Assembly (NCBI RefSeq): GCF_019931145.1
Contig: NZ_JAIOUV010000002.1
Span: forward strand, 124,001-188,000
Length of the DNA: 64,000 nt
Origin: Marinicella meishanensis
GTDB taxonomy: Bacteria; Pseudomonadota; Gammaproteobacteria; Xanthomonadales; Marinicellaceae
Direction of reading: 5' to 3'
Below the pieces are notes generated by a model. It was not told the DNA's origin. It saw only the letters and a program-made list of their open reading frames with translations, and made no database searches. The translations under genes and the position numbers were made by a program. Each line of letters begins with the position of its first letter. Within the stretch, counting starts at the first letter, position 1. Positions 8,655-17,756 of the stretch are shown here, piece by piece.

Positions 8655-9620
8655 TTAATCCTTTTGCCTTGATACTTTTTTTAGGTTGCTTAAGCGGCTG
8701 GTATTGACCTGCAGCTGCAACACATCGGGCCGTGAATAATGGCCCACCGGATCGAAATTCTGCCGTTCTTCAAACACCCGCGCATGGTCAATGGTGGCGG
8801 TGTAAATGCCTTCTTCGCCCACCTGTGGCTCAATCACAAACGAACCGTCCGGCGCACACAAACAAGATCCACCATCGGTCAAGAAATCAGCCGGACAATC
8901 TTGCATCAAAGCCGCATAATGCGGGCTGTGTTTGGGAAAGTCTTGTGGCCGCATCAAACCACTGACCGAGATCACGAAGGACCGACCTTCTTTGGCCATC
9001 ATCGGCGTGATGTCATGCGTGTTGCGGATGCTGCCCGGCCAATTGGCCACGTGTAAATCTTCACCTTGGGCATACAAGGCGGTGCGGGCCAAAGGCATCC
9101 AATTTTCCCAACAGTTCAAGCCACCCACGGTGAACGCACCCAAGCGGTGAGTTTGTAAGCCATGCCCATCGCCCGGCGACCAGGTCAACCGCTCTTCATA
9201 AGTGGGTTGCAATTTGCGGTGTACCGATTGGATGACTCCCTGTTCATCAATATAAACAATCGAACAATACAAGCTGTGCCCACCTCTGTCCACAGGACGC
9301 TCGATGATGCCCAAATAACAAGCCATCTGGTGATGGCGCAACACCGCGCAGATGTCATCCAAATCACCGCGCTCGATTTGTACCGCCTGCTGACAATAGT
9401 GGGCGTGGAATTCTTTTTGGTCCTGGGCATTGAAACGCGCCCCATGGGTCAATTCAATCCAAAATGGATACCCCGGCAACAAGCCTTCTCCCAAAGCCAC
9501 CAACTGGCACCCTTGAGCCCCGGCTTGTTGCAGGTAATCGATGATTTTTTCGGTGGTTTTTGCCCGGTCCAACCAGACCGGTGCGATTTGTATCAACCCT
9601 ACTTTTAACTGATTCGACAC
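8655..9620 (-). CDS. Nitrilase / carbon-nitrogen hydrolase
   Basis: A 321-residue member of the nitrilase superfamily. The Glu-Lys-Cys triad is complete: Glu45 in ALGEGLLPGYP, Lys136 in HRKLQPTYEERLTW, and Cys170 in GGLNCWENWMPLAR. The GEGLLPGYPFW and NCWENW contexts are those of true nitrilases (nitrile to carboxylic acid and ammonia) rather than amidases, but substrate range cannot be read from sequence. No signal peptide is seen, so it should be cytoplasmic. It is transcribed alone, convergent with the broken outer-membrane gene and divergent from the ECF sigma factor. Confidence 0.88.
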   Translation of the reverse strand: MSNQLKVGLIQIAPVWLDRAKTTEKIIDYLQQAGAQGCQLVALGEGLLPGYPFWIELTHGARFNAQDQKEFHAHYCQQAVQIERGDLDDICAVLRHHQMACYLGIIERPVDRGGHSLYCSIVYIDEQGVIQSVHRKLQPTYEERLTWSPGDGHGLQTHRLGAFTVGGLNCWENWMPLARTALYAQGEDLHVANWPGSIRNTHDITPMMAKEGRSFVISVSGLMRPQDFPKHSPHYAALMQDCPADFLTDGGSCLCAPDGSFVIEPQVGEEGIYTATIDHARVFEERQNFDPVGHYSRPDVLQLQVNTSRLSNLKKVSRQKD

Positions 9621-9773
9621 GATAAGGCTCCTGTTCAGACTGTATGGGAAATCGATATTATCACCAGTTACTCATTAATCACCAACACAAAGACCGATTT
9701 AGTTTGGATTAATGGCTTGTGTGGTTCACAATAACAACACCTTCGTTGGCACAAGGAGAACAGAACAACCAGC

Positions 9774-10346
9774 ATGGAACAAACAGACACAACACACATC
9801 AACGCAATGATTCAAAAATGGACAGCAGGCGATCAAGAGGTTGAGCAACCTTTGTTTCAATTGCTATACCCCCTATTGCGTCGGATCACGCAAAAAGAAC
9901 ATCGCAAGTTAAACATTAAAGCCATGAACACAACTTTACTGGTCAATGAGATGTACCTCGAAATGAAGCAGAGCAAACAACTGATCATCAAAAACAAACA
10001 ACATCTGTTGTCGCTTTCCGCCAGGATGGTGCGCTTTATTTTGATCGACTATTTAGCAAGGCAATCAACTTTGAAAAGAGGTGGCGATTTAAAACAAATC
10101 ACCTGGTCAGATCATCCCCATGAGGACCCAACCTTGGACGTGGACTTTCTTCATTTGCATCAACAACTGACGGCCTTAGACAAAGTTGACCCGATGGCAG
10201 TTAAAATCATCGAATTGCGATTTTTTGCCGGCTTGAACCTCGAAGAAACTGCACAAACCTTGAACCGCAGCATCAGTCATGTATCCAGAGAATGGCGATT
10301 TGCCAAAACATGGTTGCAAGACCGTTTGGCCGATGTTAAAAATTAA
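9774..10346 (+). CDS. ECF-type RNA polymerase sigma factor (TIGR02999-like)
   Basis: A 190-residue sigma-70 family protein. The region-2 part has LLVNEMYLEM and SARMVRFILIDYLARQ...KRGGD, characteristic of the ECF group usually paired with membrane Ser/Thr kinases (TIGR02999 type). Region 4 has a helix-turn-helix in LRFFAGLNLEETAQTLNRSISHVSREW. An aaggaga-like ribosome site precedes the ATG. The kinase gene starts 30 bases downstream, so the pair is probably one operon in which the kinase controls the sigma factor; this role is inferred from the family. Confidence 0.88.
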   Translation: MEQTDTTHINAMIQKWTAGDQEVEQPLFQLLYPLLRRITQKEHRKLNIKAMNTTLLVNEMYLEMKQSKQLIIKNKQHLLSLSARMVRFILIDYLARQSTLKRGGDLKQITWSDHPHEDPTLDVDFLHLHQQLTALDKVDPMAVKIIELRFFAGLNLEETAQTLNRSISHVSREWRFAKTWLQDRLADVKN

Positions 10347-10376
10347 AGCCAATGGAGTAACGAGGACAGTACCAAC

Positions 10377-12698
10377 ATGGATTCGAACCGCTATAAGCAA
10401 CTGAAAAGCCTGTTTCATCAGGCAGCAGAGTTACCGGAAGCGCAAGTCATGAATTTCCTACAAGCACATTGTGCTGATCAGGCCATGTTCGATCAAATCA
10501 TTCGCATGCTTAAGACTGAACATGAATCCATGCAAGCCACGGAACAAGTTGTGCAAGAAGCCTCAGACACGGTGATCAAAAGCGCGGTGTTTTTCCCTGA
10601 TGACCGCTACATACTCATCAAGTCTTTAGGACATGGCGGTATGGGACAAGTGTTCCTGGCCAAGCGCAATGTAGACCACATTGAGCATTTGGTGGCTTTG
10701 AAAATATTGCAACTAACAGATCCGGCTGCGCAACGACGCTTCTTACGGGAAAGTGAAATATTGTCCCGAATGAGTCACCCCAACATCAGTCAATTCATAG
10801 ATTCAGACATTTTGCCTGATGGCAGACCTTATGTGGTGATGGAGTACATTGAAGGACTGTCTATCACAGCATTCAGTGAAACCAGAGATTTGCGTTCCAA
10901 ACTGGATTTGTTTCTGCAACTGTGTGAAGCGGTCAAACATGCCCACCGCAACTTGATCATTCATCAAGACCTCAAGCCAGACAATATTTTGGTGACCAAA
11001 CAAGGGCAAGTGAAATTACTGGATTTTGGCATTGCCAAAATTTTGCAACAAAACAACCAACACACCCAAACCTTGTTGCGCGCCTTAACCCCTGGTTATG
11101 CCAGCCCTGAACAACTGTTGGGCCAACCCATCGACGTCACTTCAGACGTGTATTCACTGGGCATGGTCTTGTATCAACTGTTAAGTGGCACACTGCCTTA
11201 TTCACTGGACGGATTAAAACCACTGGAGATTCATCAACTGCTACAAGATCAAATCATCGACCCACCCAGCAAGGCAAAAACAGCCTCACACACCAAAATC
11301 AAAGTGAATGCCGACTTAGACGCCATCACTTTAAAGGCATTGGCGTTTGATCCCGATGACCGTTACGGCAGTGTAGATGACTTGACCCACGACCTCCATC
11401 TGTATCAAAAAAAGGCGCCAATCTCAGCCAGAAAAATCGGTGCCTTGTACCGCAGTCAAAAATACATCCAACGACATAAGATAGACCTGTCAATTGTGGC
11501 TGCATTTTTGTTTTTTGCCTGGCTCTATTTCAACACCTTGATCAACAAAAACCAGGCCATCGAGTCGCAACTGGCCACCATTGTTCAGCAACGAGATGAC
11601 TTGTTACTGGAACAAAAAAGGGCTGAATACATTGCGGATAGCTTTGCAGTTGAGCGTCATGCAGACACCAAAAATAATGGCAATCAGGCCACAGTGGTTA
11701 ATGAAATGATCAATGCCGTCAATGGCAATATGTTTTATGCCTATGAATTGGATTTATTGGACAATCCGATCAAATTTGTGTTGTATTACAACACCAAAAG
11801 TGCCCAACAGACCCGAGGCTTAATACCATTGAATCAAGTTGGAAAAGGTTGGACTCACAGCTACATAAGACAATTAACTGTCCGCCGATATGCCAGCAGA
11901 GATGATTTTCATTTAATCACGGCTGACAGGCCCGATGGTGAGGCCATTGCTTTTGAAAAAATTGAAAGCCAATGGACCAATTCCAAAGGCTATGACATCG
12001 AAATCACAAAACAAAATGACCAGTGGACTTTAATCAACCAACAAAATGAGCAGGAACATTATGGATGGTTTGGTGAGCTGCTTGGCACAGCAACATCCAA
12101 TCAGTACCTGACCATCGAATGGGAACACATATACCCAGAAGTTGATAAATCAGTGGGCCGCTATCAAAATGACAAGAGGATAAAATCCATCCTCGCTGAT
12201 ACAGGCCATGCCATCAACTTTCATTATCAACATGACAAAACCATGGTGGTTGACTTCATCAGTGATGAGAAAGGTCGCATTTGGCAGTTTGAATATGACC
12301 TGCATTACAACCTCGTTGCTGTGACCAACCCTGATGGCACTGGAAAAACTTTTCGCTATGAAGATGAATTTCGGCCTTACAACATGACCGCAGTTGGCAC
12401 CCAACTGTATGATGGATTTTCTGTGATCCACAAAAGTTTTGATTACCATGACATCAGTGACAATGTGAAACAAATCGGTTACCACTCCCAAGCCTGTGAA
12501 AATGACTGGATCAATGTTGATTATTGTTGCGGTGCCACCACCCTATCCAATCAACAGGGGCAATCCAATGTATACAAAATAAACAAGCAGACCATGCCTT
12601 GGTCAATCACCACTGCTGAACTTGAGTTTGAATTCCCTCAATGTAACTTTGATTTATTTCAAACTTGGCGCAATGAATTACTGGAATTAACCCGATAA
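10377..12698 (+). CDS. Membrane Ser/Thr protein kinase with RHS-like C-terminal region
   Basis: A 773-residue protein. Residues 1-75 are a helical leader common in ECF-linked kinases. The kinase domain follows at about 79-345: glycine loop GHGGMG (85-90), ALKI Lys109, catalytic loop HQDLKPDN (196-203, with Gln for the usual Arg), DFG (217-219), and a YASPEQL activation-segment end. A single membrane segment lies near 371-388, then a short coiled coil. From about residue 445 to the end the sequence looks like the start of RHS/YD-repeat proteins: NGNMFYAYELDLLDNPIKF, GKGWTHSY, DEKGRIWQFEYD and YNLVAVTNPDGTGKTFRYEDE. In this kinase group the outer part is normally TPR repeats, so the RHS-like region is unusual. 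It is co-directional with and 30 bases after the ECF sigma gene. Confidence 0.85.
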   Translation: MDSNRYKQLKSLFHQAAELPEAQVMNFLQAHCADQAMFDQIIRMLKTEHESMQATEQVVQEASDTVIKSAVFFPDDRYILIKSLGHGGMGQVFLAKRNVDHIEHLVALKILQLTDPAAQRRFLRESEILSRMSHPNISQFIDSDILPDGRPYVVMEYIEGLSITAFSETRDLRSKLDLFLQLCEAVKHAHRNLIIHQDLKPDNILVTKQGQVKLLDFGIAKILQQNNQHTQTLLRALTPGYASPEQLLGQPIDVTSDVYSLGMVLYQLLSGTLPYSLDGLKPLEIHQLLQDQIIDPPSKAKTASHTKIKVNADLDAITLKALAFDPDDRYGSVDDLTHDLHLYQKKAPISARKIGALYRSQKYIQRHKIDLSIVAAFLFFAWLYFNTLINKNQAIESQLATIVQQRDDLLLEQKRAEYIADSFAVERHADTKNNGNQATVVNEMINAVNGNMFYAYELDLLDNPIKFVLYYNTKSAQQTRGLIPLNQVGKGWTHSYIRQLTVRRYASRDDFHLITADRPDGEAIAFEKIESQWTNSKGYDIEITKQNDQWTLINQQNEQEHYGWFGELLGTATSNQYLTIEWEHIYPEVDKSVGRYQNDKRIKSILADTGHAINFHYQHDKTMVVDFISDEKGRIWQFEYDLHYNLVAVTNPDGTGKTFRYEDEFRPYNMTAVGTQLYDGFSVIHKSFDYHDISDNVKQIGYHSQACENDWINVDYCCGATTLSNQQGQSNVYKINKQTMPWSITTAELEFEFPQCNFDLFQTWRNELLELTR

Positions 12699-12776
12699 AA
12701 TTTAATTCTTTTGACCAGTTTTGAGTCGAGATCCAGATACATCGATTAAGCAAACACAATTGATTAACGACTTAAC

Positions 12777-14360
12777 ATGAAAACACCAACATTCAAAACT
12801 TGTATGGCTTTGTTCTTTATGCTTCTGAATCAAGCTGGTTGGGCGCAATTCCCTTCACTGATTAAATTATCTGAGATGAACAGCCAGCAAGGCCTGGTTA
12901 TCAGCAATTCCGGTGATTCGATCGGTAACCGAGTCACCGGTATTGGCGATGTCAACAACGATGGCATCGATGATTTGATCATCACACGCGGTGATGCCAT
13001 CATCAATGGACAAAATGTCTCAGGCAGTTTTGTTTTGTATGGATCAGCTGCGGGTTTTCTCAGTCCATTTGAACTCAATGACATCAATGGTAACAATGGT
13101 TTTGCCATCAATTTTGACCTCCCGAACGGCGGAAACGCTTTCACAGTCAACGGCAAAGGCGACATCAACAACGATGGCATTGATGATTTGATCATTGGCG
13201 CACCCTCGGCATCCCTTACAAATACATTTGCAGGTGCCGCTTATGTGGTGTTTGGTCAATCTCAAAATTTTCCTGACATTGTCAACCTGTCAGCATTGGA
13301 CGGTACCAATGGATTTGTGCTGACCGGAGTCAATACTCATGACAACAGTGGTGTAGAAATAAAGATCATGGCAGACTTCAATAACGATCAAATTGATGAC
13401 CTCGTTATCGGGACACCCGGTGCCGAAGCTGATGTGTCTGAGTTTGATACCGGTGCAGTGCATGTGGTATTTGGCAGCAATCAGGTCTTTCCATCACAGT
13501 TGAATCTGGGCACCCTCAATGGGAACAATGGATTCACCATTTTTGGCGAAGAAAACTTCGATTTTCTGGGCGAAAATTTCAGTGCAGCAGACATCAACCA
13601 TGACGGATTGTCTGATCTGTTGTTGTCTTCAGACAGAATCAATGACTTTTCTGAGGTGCATGGTCAAGCCTATGTGGTCTTTGGCAGCACAACTGGTTTT
13701 TCAAGCATTTTTGACTTATCGACACTGGATGGATCCAATGGATTTTCGATCAGCTCTGTGGATGTTACCTTTCCCAATACAACAATCCTTAACATTATCA
13801 ACACATCAGATGCAGGTGACATCAATGGCGACGGCATGGCTGACATGCTCATTACGTACCCAACTGCCAGACATGACATGGTTGATTATGCAGGGGCGGT
13901 TTATGTCATCTATGGCAGCCAACAACCATTTCCTGCAGCATTTGATTTGAATGGCATCAATGGCACCAATGGCTTTAAAATGTTTGGGCTTTTTGAATTT
14001 GATTATCTGGGGCTTGCTGCCAATTCTGTTAAGGACATCAACAATGATGGTGTTGATGACATCACTTTGATTTCAAGGAGAAGGGTTTCACCGAATATTT
14101 GGGATCCATTCATTACTGCATTTGTGGTGTTTGGAAACAGTGCCGGCTTCCCAGCGATCTATGATCCCTCCGTTGTTGATGGCAACAATGGTTTTGCCAT
14201 CGAAAGTTTTGATGGAACAGCCTCGGATCTATTATCCAACGTGTCTTCTGCAGGTGACATCAACCATGATGGTATCGGCGATTTGGTAACCAATGGTATC
14301 AATAACGGCTATGTCATTTATGGTAAAGGTGATTTGATCTATCAAAACGGCTTTGAATAA
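12777..14360 (+). CDS. Secreted FG-GAP / integrin-alpha-like repeat protein, copy 1
   Basis: A 527-residue protein with a signal peptide (MKTPTFKTCMALFFMLLNQAGWAQ). About seven repeats of roughly 65-75 residues follow. Each has a calcium-loop motif of the form DxNxDGxxDLI (for example GDVNNDGIDDLI and GDINNDGIDDLI), then YVVFGS...FP and LDGTNGF, the FG-GAP beta-propeller pattern. It ends with GDLIYQNGFE, a short tail shared with the next gene and, in varied form, with the giant protein at 54-59 kb. It follows the kinase gene by 78 bases. The likely location is extracellular or cell surface; function is unknown. Confidence 0.85.
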   Translation: MKTPTFKTCMALFFMLLNQAGWAQFPSLIKLSEMNSQQGLVISNSGDSIGNRVTGIGDVNNDGIDDLIITRGDAIINGQNVSGSFVLYGSAAGFLSPFELNDINGNNGFAINFDLPNGGNAFTVNGKGDINNDGIDDLIIGAPSASLTNTFAGAAYVVFGQSQNFPDIVNLSALDGTNGFVLTGVNTHDNSGVEIKIMADFNNDQIDDLVIGTPGAEADVSEFDTGAVHVVFGSNQVFPSQLNLGTLNGNNGFTIFGEENFDFLGENFSAADINHDGLSDLLLSSDRINDFSEVHGQAYVVFGSTTGFSSIFDLSTLDGSNGFSISSVDVTFPNTTILNIINTSDAGDINGDGMADMLITYPTARHDMVDYAGAVYVIYGSQQPFPAAFDLNGINGTNGFKMFGLFEFDYLGLAANSVKDINNDGVDDITLISRRRVSPNIWDPFITAFVVFGNSAGFPAIYDPSVVDGNNGFAIESFDGTASDLLSNVSSAGDINHDGIGDLVTNGINNGYVIYGKGDLIYQNGFE

Positions 14361-14384
14361 ACCGGTGCAATCATTCCGTCGGAC
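14361..14384 (+). repeat. 24-bp direct repeat after FG-GAP copy 1
   Basis: The 24 bases after the stop codon match those after FG-GAP copy 2 (16251-16274) at 21 of 24 positions, continuing the identical coding ends of the two genes. This points to a tandem duplication that included the 3' flank. Confidence 0.7.
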
Positions 14385-14663
14385 ATTTAGAGTTTTGTTT
14401 GGCTGCCACCAACTCTAATGACCAGGTCAATAAACACCAAGTAGAGTTATCAGGTCGACTATGCTCCTTGACCGGAAAAACGAGCAGTATCAATGCCCAG
14501 AATGTGACAGTCAGTTACAAGGTAAGTGGCGGAAAGAGTTACTCAAACTACAGAATTCGATAAATAATGATTAATTTTGACAAGGTTTTGGGTTCAGTTT
14601 CGATATTTATTATGTGAGGCAAATTATTTTGCGATTAAATGTAAAAACCAACCAGGCAATACA
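14361..14663 (+). other. Intergenic stretch with duplicated tail and a coding-like remnant
   Basis: The first 24 bases (14361-14384) are nearly repeated after the next gene (16251-16274). From about 14403 to 14565 one plus-strand frame reads without a stop and ends at TAA: AATNSNDQVNKHQVELSG, then SLTGKTSSINAQ and NVTVSYKVSGGKSYSNYRIR. It has no convincing start codon or ribosome site. It could be the worn end of a third gene in this cluster or a chance open frame. Confidence 0.3.
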
Positions 14664-16250
14664 ATGAAAAAGAATCACTCACTTATATACTTATTTCTGA
14701 TTATAAACACAAGACTGGTCTGTGCACAGTTTAACCAAGTTGTCGACTTATCACACATCAATGGTGAAAATGGCTTCATCATTAATGGGGAACAAGCTTA
14801 TGATTTTGCCAAAGGGAAGTCTGCTGGTGACATCAACAATGACGGCATCGATGATTTGATCATAGGAGCATCAGGCTCTGATGTTTCTTTTACAAATGCC
14901 GGTGCAGCTTATGTGGTTTATGGCAGTCAATCCGGCTTTCCCACCAACTATAGTTTATCTGACATCAACGGAAACAATGGGTTCATCATGTATGGCAACA
15001 ACCCGGGTGAATGTTTTGGCAATTCTGTATCAGGAGGAATCGATGTCAATAATGATGGTATTGATGACATGATTGTCAGTGCGTTTGAATGTGCATTTGA
15101 TGGTAACAATTTTGTCGGCAGCAGTTATGTGATTTTTGGGCGTGATGGCAATTTTCCTGCTGAAGTAGATGTAAGCGCATTGAATGGCACCAATGGGTTT
15201 GTCATTCGAGGCATATCTTTTACTGATCGTGCAGGTTTTGCCGTCAAATTAATTGATGATTTCAACGGCGATGGCATCGGTGAAATTATGGTCACGACCC
15301 CTGATACTGACATCAATGGATTCAATTCTGGATCCGTTTACATGTTATTCGGTAACGACACTGGATTTCCTGCAATCTTAAATCTAGCATCATTGAATGG
15401 TACCAATGGCTTTGCTGTCCACGGTAAGTTGGTTGATGATAATTTGGGTGAATATGTCAGTGCAGGAGACATCAATAATGACGGTCTTTCAGACCTGATT
15501 ATCAGTGGCAAAGAACCATACAATTTTTTAACCAACACTTTTGGAACCACATACGTCATCTATGGCAACGATCAAAACACTGCTGGCGTTTTTGACTTAA
15601 ACAGCATTGACGGGCTTAACGGGTTTAGCATCATCGGAATCAATGATATCGGCAGCACTGATCGATTAGACTGGCGAATTTCCAGCGATGCAATTGACAT
15701 GAATGCAGATGGTATTGACGATCTGATCATCTCTTATCCACAGGCCAGCGAGATTGAATCTAAAGCTGGTGTCACATATGTGGTATATGGATCGACACAA
15801 ACCATTCCAACAGAATTTGATTTAAACAGCATAGATGGTACCAATGGATTTGTGATCAAGGGTTCTCGAGAATTCGAAAGGTTGGGTTTTCACCAAAGTC
15901 CAGCTGGTGATATTAATCATGACGGATTCGGCGACTTGTTACTAAGCAGCTATCAATTCACAGGATCAAATGAATCAATAATTACCAGTTATGTTATTTT
16001 TGCTGATCCAAGTGGATTCGCTGTGAATTTTGATCCAGAAACTCTTGATGGAAACAATGGCTTCAAAATTAAAAGCATCGATGGGTCTTTTGATTATACG
16101 ATACCGGTCAACCTCAGCAATGCTGGGGACATCAATGCCGATGGAGTTGATGACTTGATGACAGCCAATTACCAAGGTGTGGCTGGCACCAGTGTTAATT
16201 ATATAGTTTATGGACGTGGCGATTTGATCTATCAAAACGGCTTTGAATAA
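14664..16250 (+). CDS. Secreted FG-GAP / integrin-alpha-like repeat protein, copy 2
   Basis: A 528-residue paralogue of the preceding gene: signal peptide (MKKNHSLIYLFLIINTRLVCAQ), about seven FG-GAP repeats with DINNDGIDDLIIGA-type calcium loops, and the same final GDLIYQNGFE. The ATG at 14664 gives a length within one residue of copy 1; an in-frame start at 14577 would add an unlikely 29-residue leader without a signal. Base composition is AT-richer than the housekeeping genes nearby. The two copies differ throughout, so the duplication is old apart from the conserved ends. Confidence 0.85.
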   Translation: MKKNHSLIYLFLIINTRLVCAQFNQVVDLSHINGENGFIINGEQAYDFAKGKSAGDINNDGIDDLIIGASGSDVSFTNAGAAYVVYGSQSGFPTNYSLSDINGNNGFIMYGNNPGECFGNSVSGGIDVNNDGIDDMIVSAFECAFDGNNFVGSSYVIFGRDGNFPAEVDVSALNGTNGFVIRGISFTDRAGFAVKLIDDFNGDGIGEIMVTTPDTDINGFNSGSVYMLFGNDTGFPAILNLASLNGTNGFAVHGKLVDDNLGEYVSAGDINNDGLSDLIISGKEPYNFLTNTFGTTYVIYGNDQNTAGVFDLNSIDGLNGFSIIGINDIGSTDRLDWRISSDAIDMNADGIDDLIISYPQASEIESKAGVTYVVYGSTQTIPTEFDLNSIDGTNGFVIKGSREFERLGFHQSPAGDINHDGFGDLLLSSYQFTGSNESIITSYVIFADPSGFAVNFDPETLDGNNGFKIKSIDGSFDYTIPVNLSNAGDINADGVDDLMTANYQGVAGTSVNYIVYGRGDLIYQNGFE

Positions 16251-16274
16251 ATCGGTGCAATAATTCAGTCGGAC
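16251..16274 (+). repeat. 24-bp direct repeat after FG-GAP copy 2
   Basis: Second copy of the sequence at 14361-14384, with three mismatches, directly after the stop codon of the paralogous gene. Confidence 0.7.
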
Positions 16275-16324
16275 TTTCCCCATTTTGTTATGATAATCAA
16301 TCCGCATTCCAAGAGGTTTGATTC

Positions 16325-17614
16325 ATGTCCATAAAGTTACTGTTACTTACCAGTTTATTGTTGATGCTGCAAAACGCTTTAGCTGCCACCACGCTCATTC
16401 ATGCCGGTGAATTATTGGCAGTGCCAGGAGAAAAAACACTGAAAGATCAAACCATCACCGTGGTGGATGGCAAAATCACCGCGGTAACCGCTGGTTTTTT
16501 ACAACCTGAAGTGGGTGATGGCAGCCTAGTGATCGACTTGCGTGACTCGTTTGTGATGCCTGGGCTGATGGATATGCACGTGCACCTGCAAGGCGAGTTG
16601 GGGCCGAATAATGACCGCGATGCCTTGAAGATGTCCAATCAATTGGTCGGCATGCGCACCGTGCACCATGGCACCAAAACTTTGATGGCCGGTTTCACCA
16701 CAGTGCGGGATGTGGGATCCAACTCACAATACATGTACGCCTATCGCGATGCGGTGAATCGCGGTTGGGTGGCCGGGCCTCGAGTCATTGCGGCGGGTGG
16801 TGTGGGCATCACCGGTGGGCATGCCGATGTCAGTGGCATGAAGCCTGAGTTGATGGAGTTTTACACCGACCGTTCCATTTGTGACGGACCGTATGACTGT
16901 CGTCGGGCCGCGCGTGATGCGATCAAATACGGTGCTGACCTGATCAAAATCACCTCCACCGGTGGGGTGATGACCGACCGCGCCACCGGCACCGGCCAAC
17001 AAATGGAAATGGACGAACTCAAAGAAGTGGTGTTGGCGGCCAAGCGCATGGGCAAGAAAGTGGCATCCCATGCCCACCAGGAAGACGGCATCATCGCCGC
17101 CTTGCAAGCCGGGGTCCACAGCATCGAACACGGCACCTACACCGGCCCCGAAGCGATCAAATGGTTCAAAAAAACCGGCGCTTACTTGGTGCCGACTTTG
17201 TTGGCCGGAGACACGGTTTCAAAGTTGGCCAAAAACACCGACATCCTGCCGCCAGCGGTGGCCGCCAAAGCGATCAAAGTGGGTCAAGACATGCAAGGCA
17301 ACTTCATCAAATCCTATGAGGCTGGGGTCAACATCGCCTTTGGCACCGACAGCGGCATTTCACCGCATGGCACCAACGCCCAAGAGGCCGTACTGATGAG
17401 TCAGGCCGGCATGCCGCATGACCAAATCCTGCTCAGTGCCACCTTGCATGCGGCGGCTTTGATTAACATGCAAGACCAACTGGGCTCCATAGAGGTTGGC
17501 AAACTGGCTGACATCATTGCCACCAAAGATTCCCCATTGGCTGACATTGAGGCCTTGTTGGCGGTACACTTTGTGATGAAAGAAGGTGCAGTACACAAGC
17601 ACGAAGCACCCTGA
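16325..17614 (+). CDS. Secreted metal-dependent amidohydrolase
   Basis: A 429-residue protein with a signal peptide (MSIKLLLLTSLLLMLQNALA). The amidohydrolase fold is complete: GLMDMHVHLQGE supplies the HxH pair, ADLIKITSTGG the candidate carboxylated lysine, ASHAHQEDGI and HSIEHGTY the two further histidines, and AFGTDSGI the final aspartate. This pattern is that of imidazolonepropionase-like and Xaa-Pro dipeptidase-like amidohydrolases, which are often periplasmic peptidases. The substrate is not deducible. It appears monocistronic. Confidence 0.85.
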   Translation: MSIKLLLLTSLLLMLQNALAATTLIHAGELLAVPGEKTLKDQTITVVDGKITAVTAGFLQPEVGDGSLVIDLRDSFVMPGLMDMHVHLQGELGPNNDRDALKMSNQLVGMRTVHHGTKTLMAGFTTVRDVGSNSQYMYAYRDAVNRGWVAGPRVIAAGGVGITGGHADVSGMKPELMEFYTDRSICDGPYDCRRAARDAIKYGADLIKITSTGGVMTDRATGTGQQMEMDELKEVVLAAKRMGKKVASHAHQEDGIIAALQAGVHSIEHGTYTGPEAIKWFKKTGAYLVPTLLAGDTVSKLAKNTDILPPAVAAKAIKVGQDMQGNFIKSYEAGVNIAFGTDSGISPHGTNAQEAVLMSQAGMPHDQILLSATLHAAALINMQDQLGSIEVGKLADIIATKDSPLADIEALLAVHFVMKEGAVHKHEAP

Positions 17615-17756
17615 TGGCTGGTGTTGACTCTTGACTGTCTGCCAGCTGAATGGTGACCGCTTGGTTTTGTGAACAAGGAGTCAAATTCCACAATCACCGG
17701 CTTTGCCGCTTGATTTGATCTGTACTTTTCGTTCAAAACTGATACAGTTCATGGTC

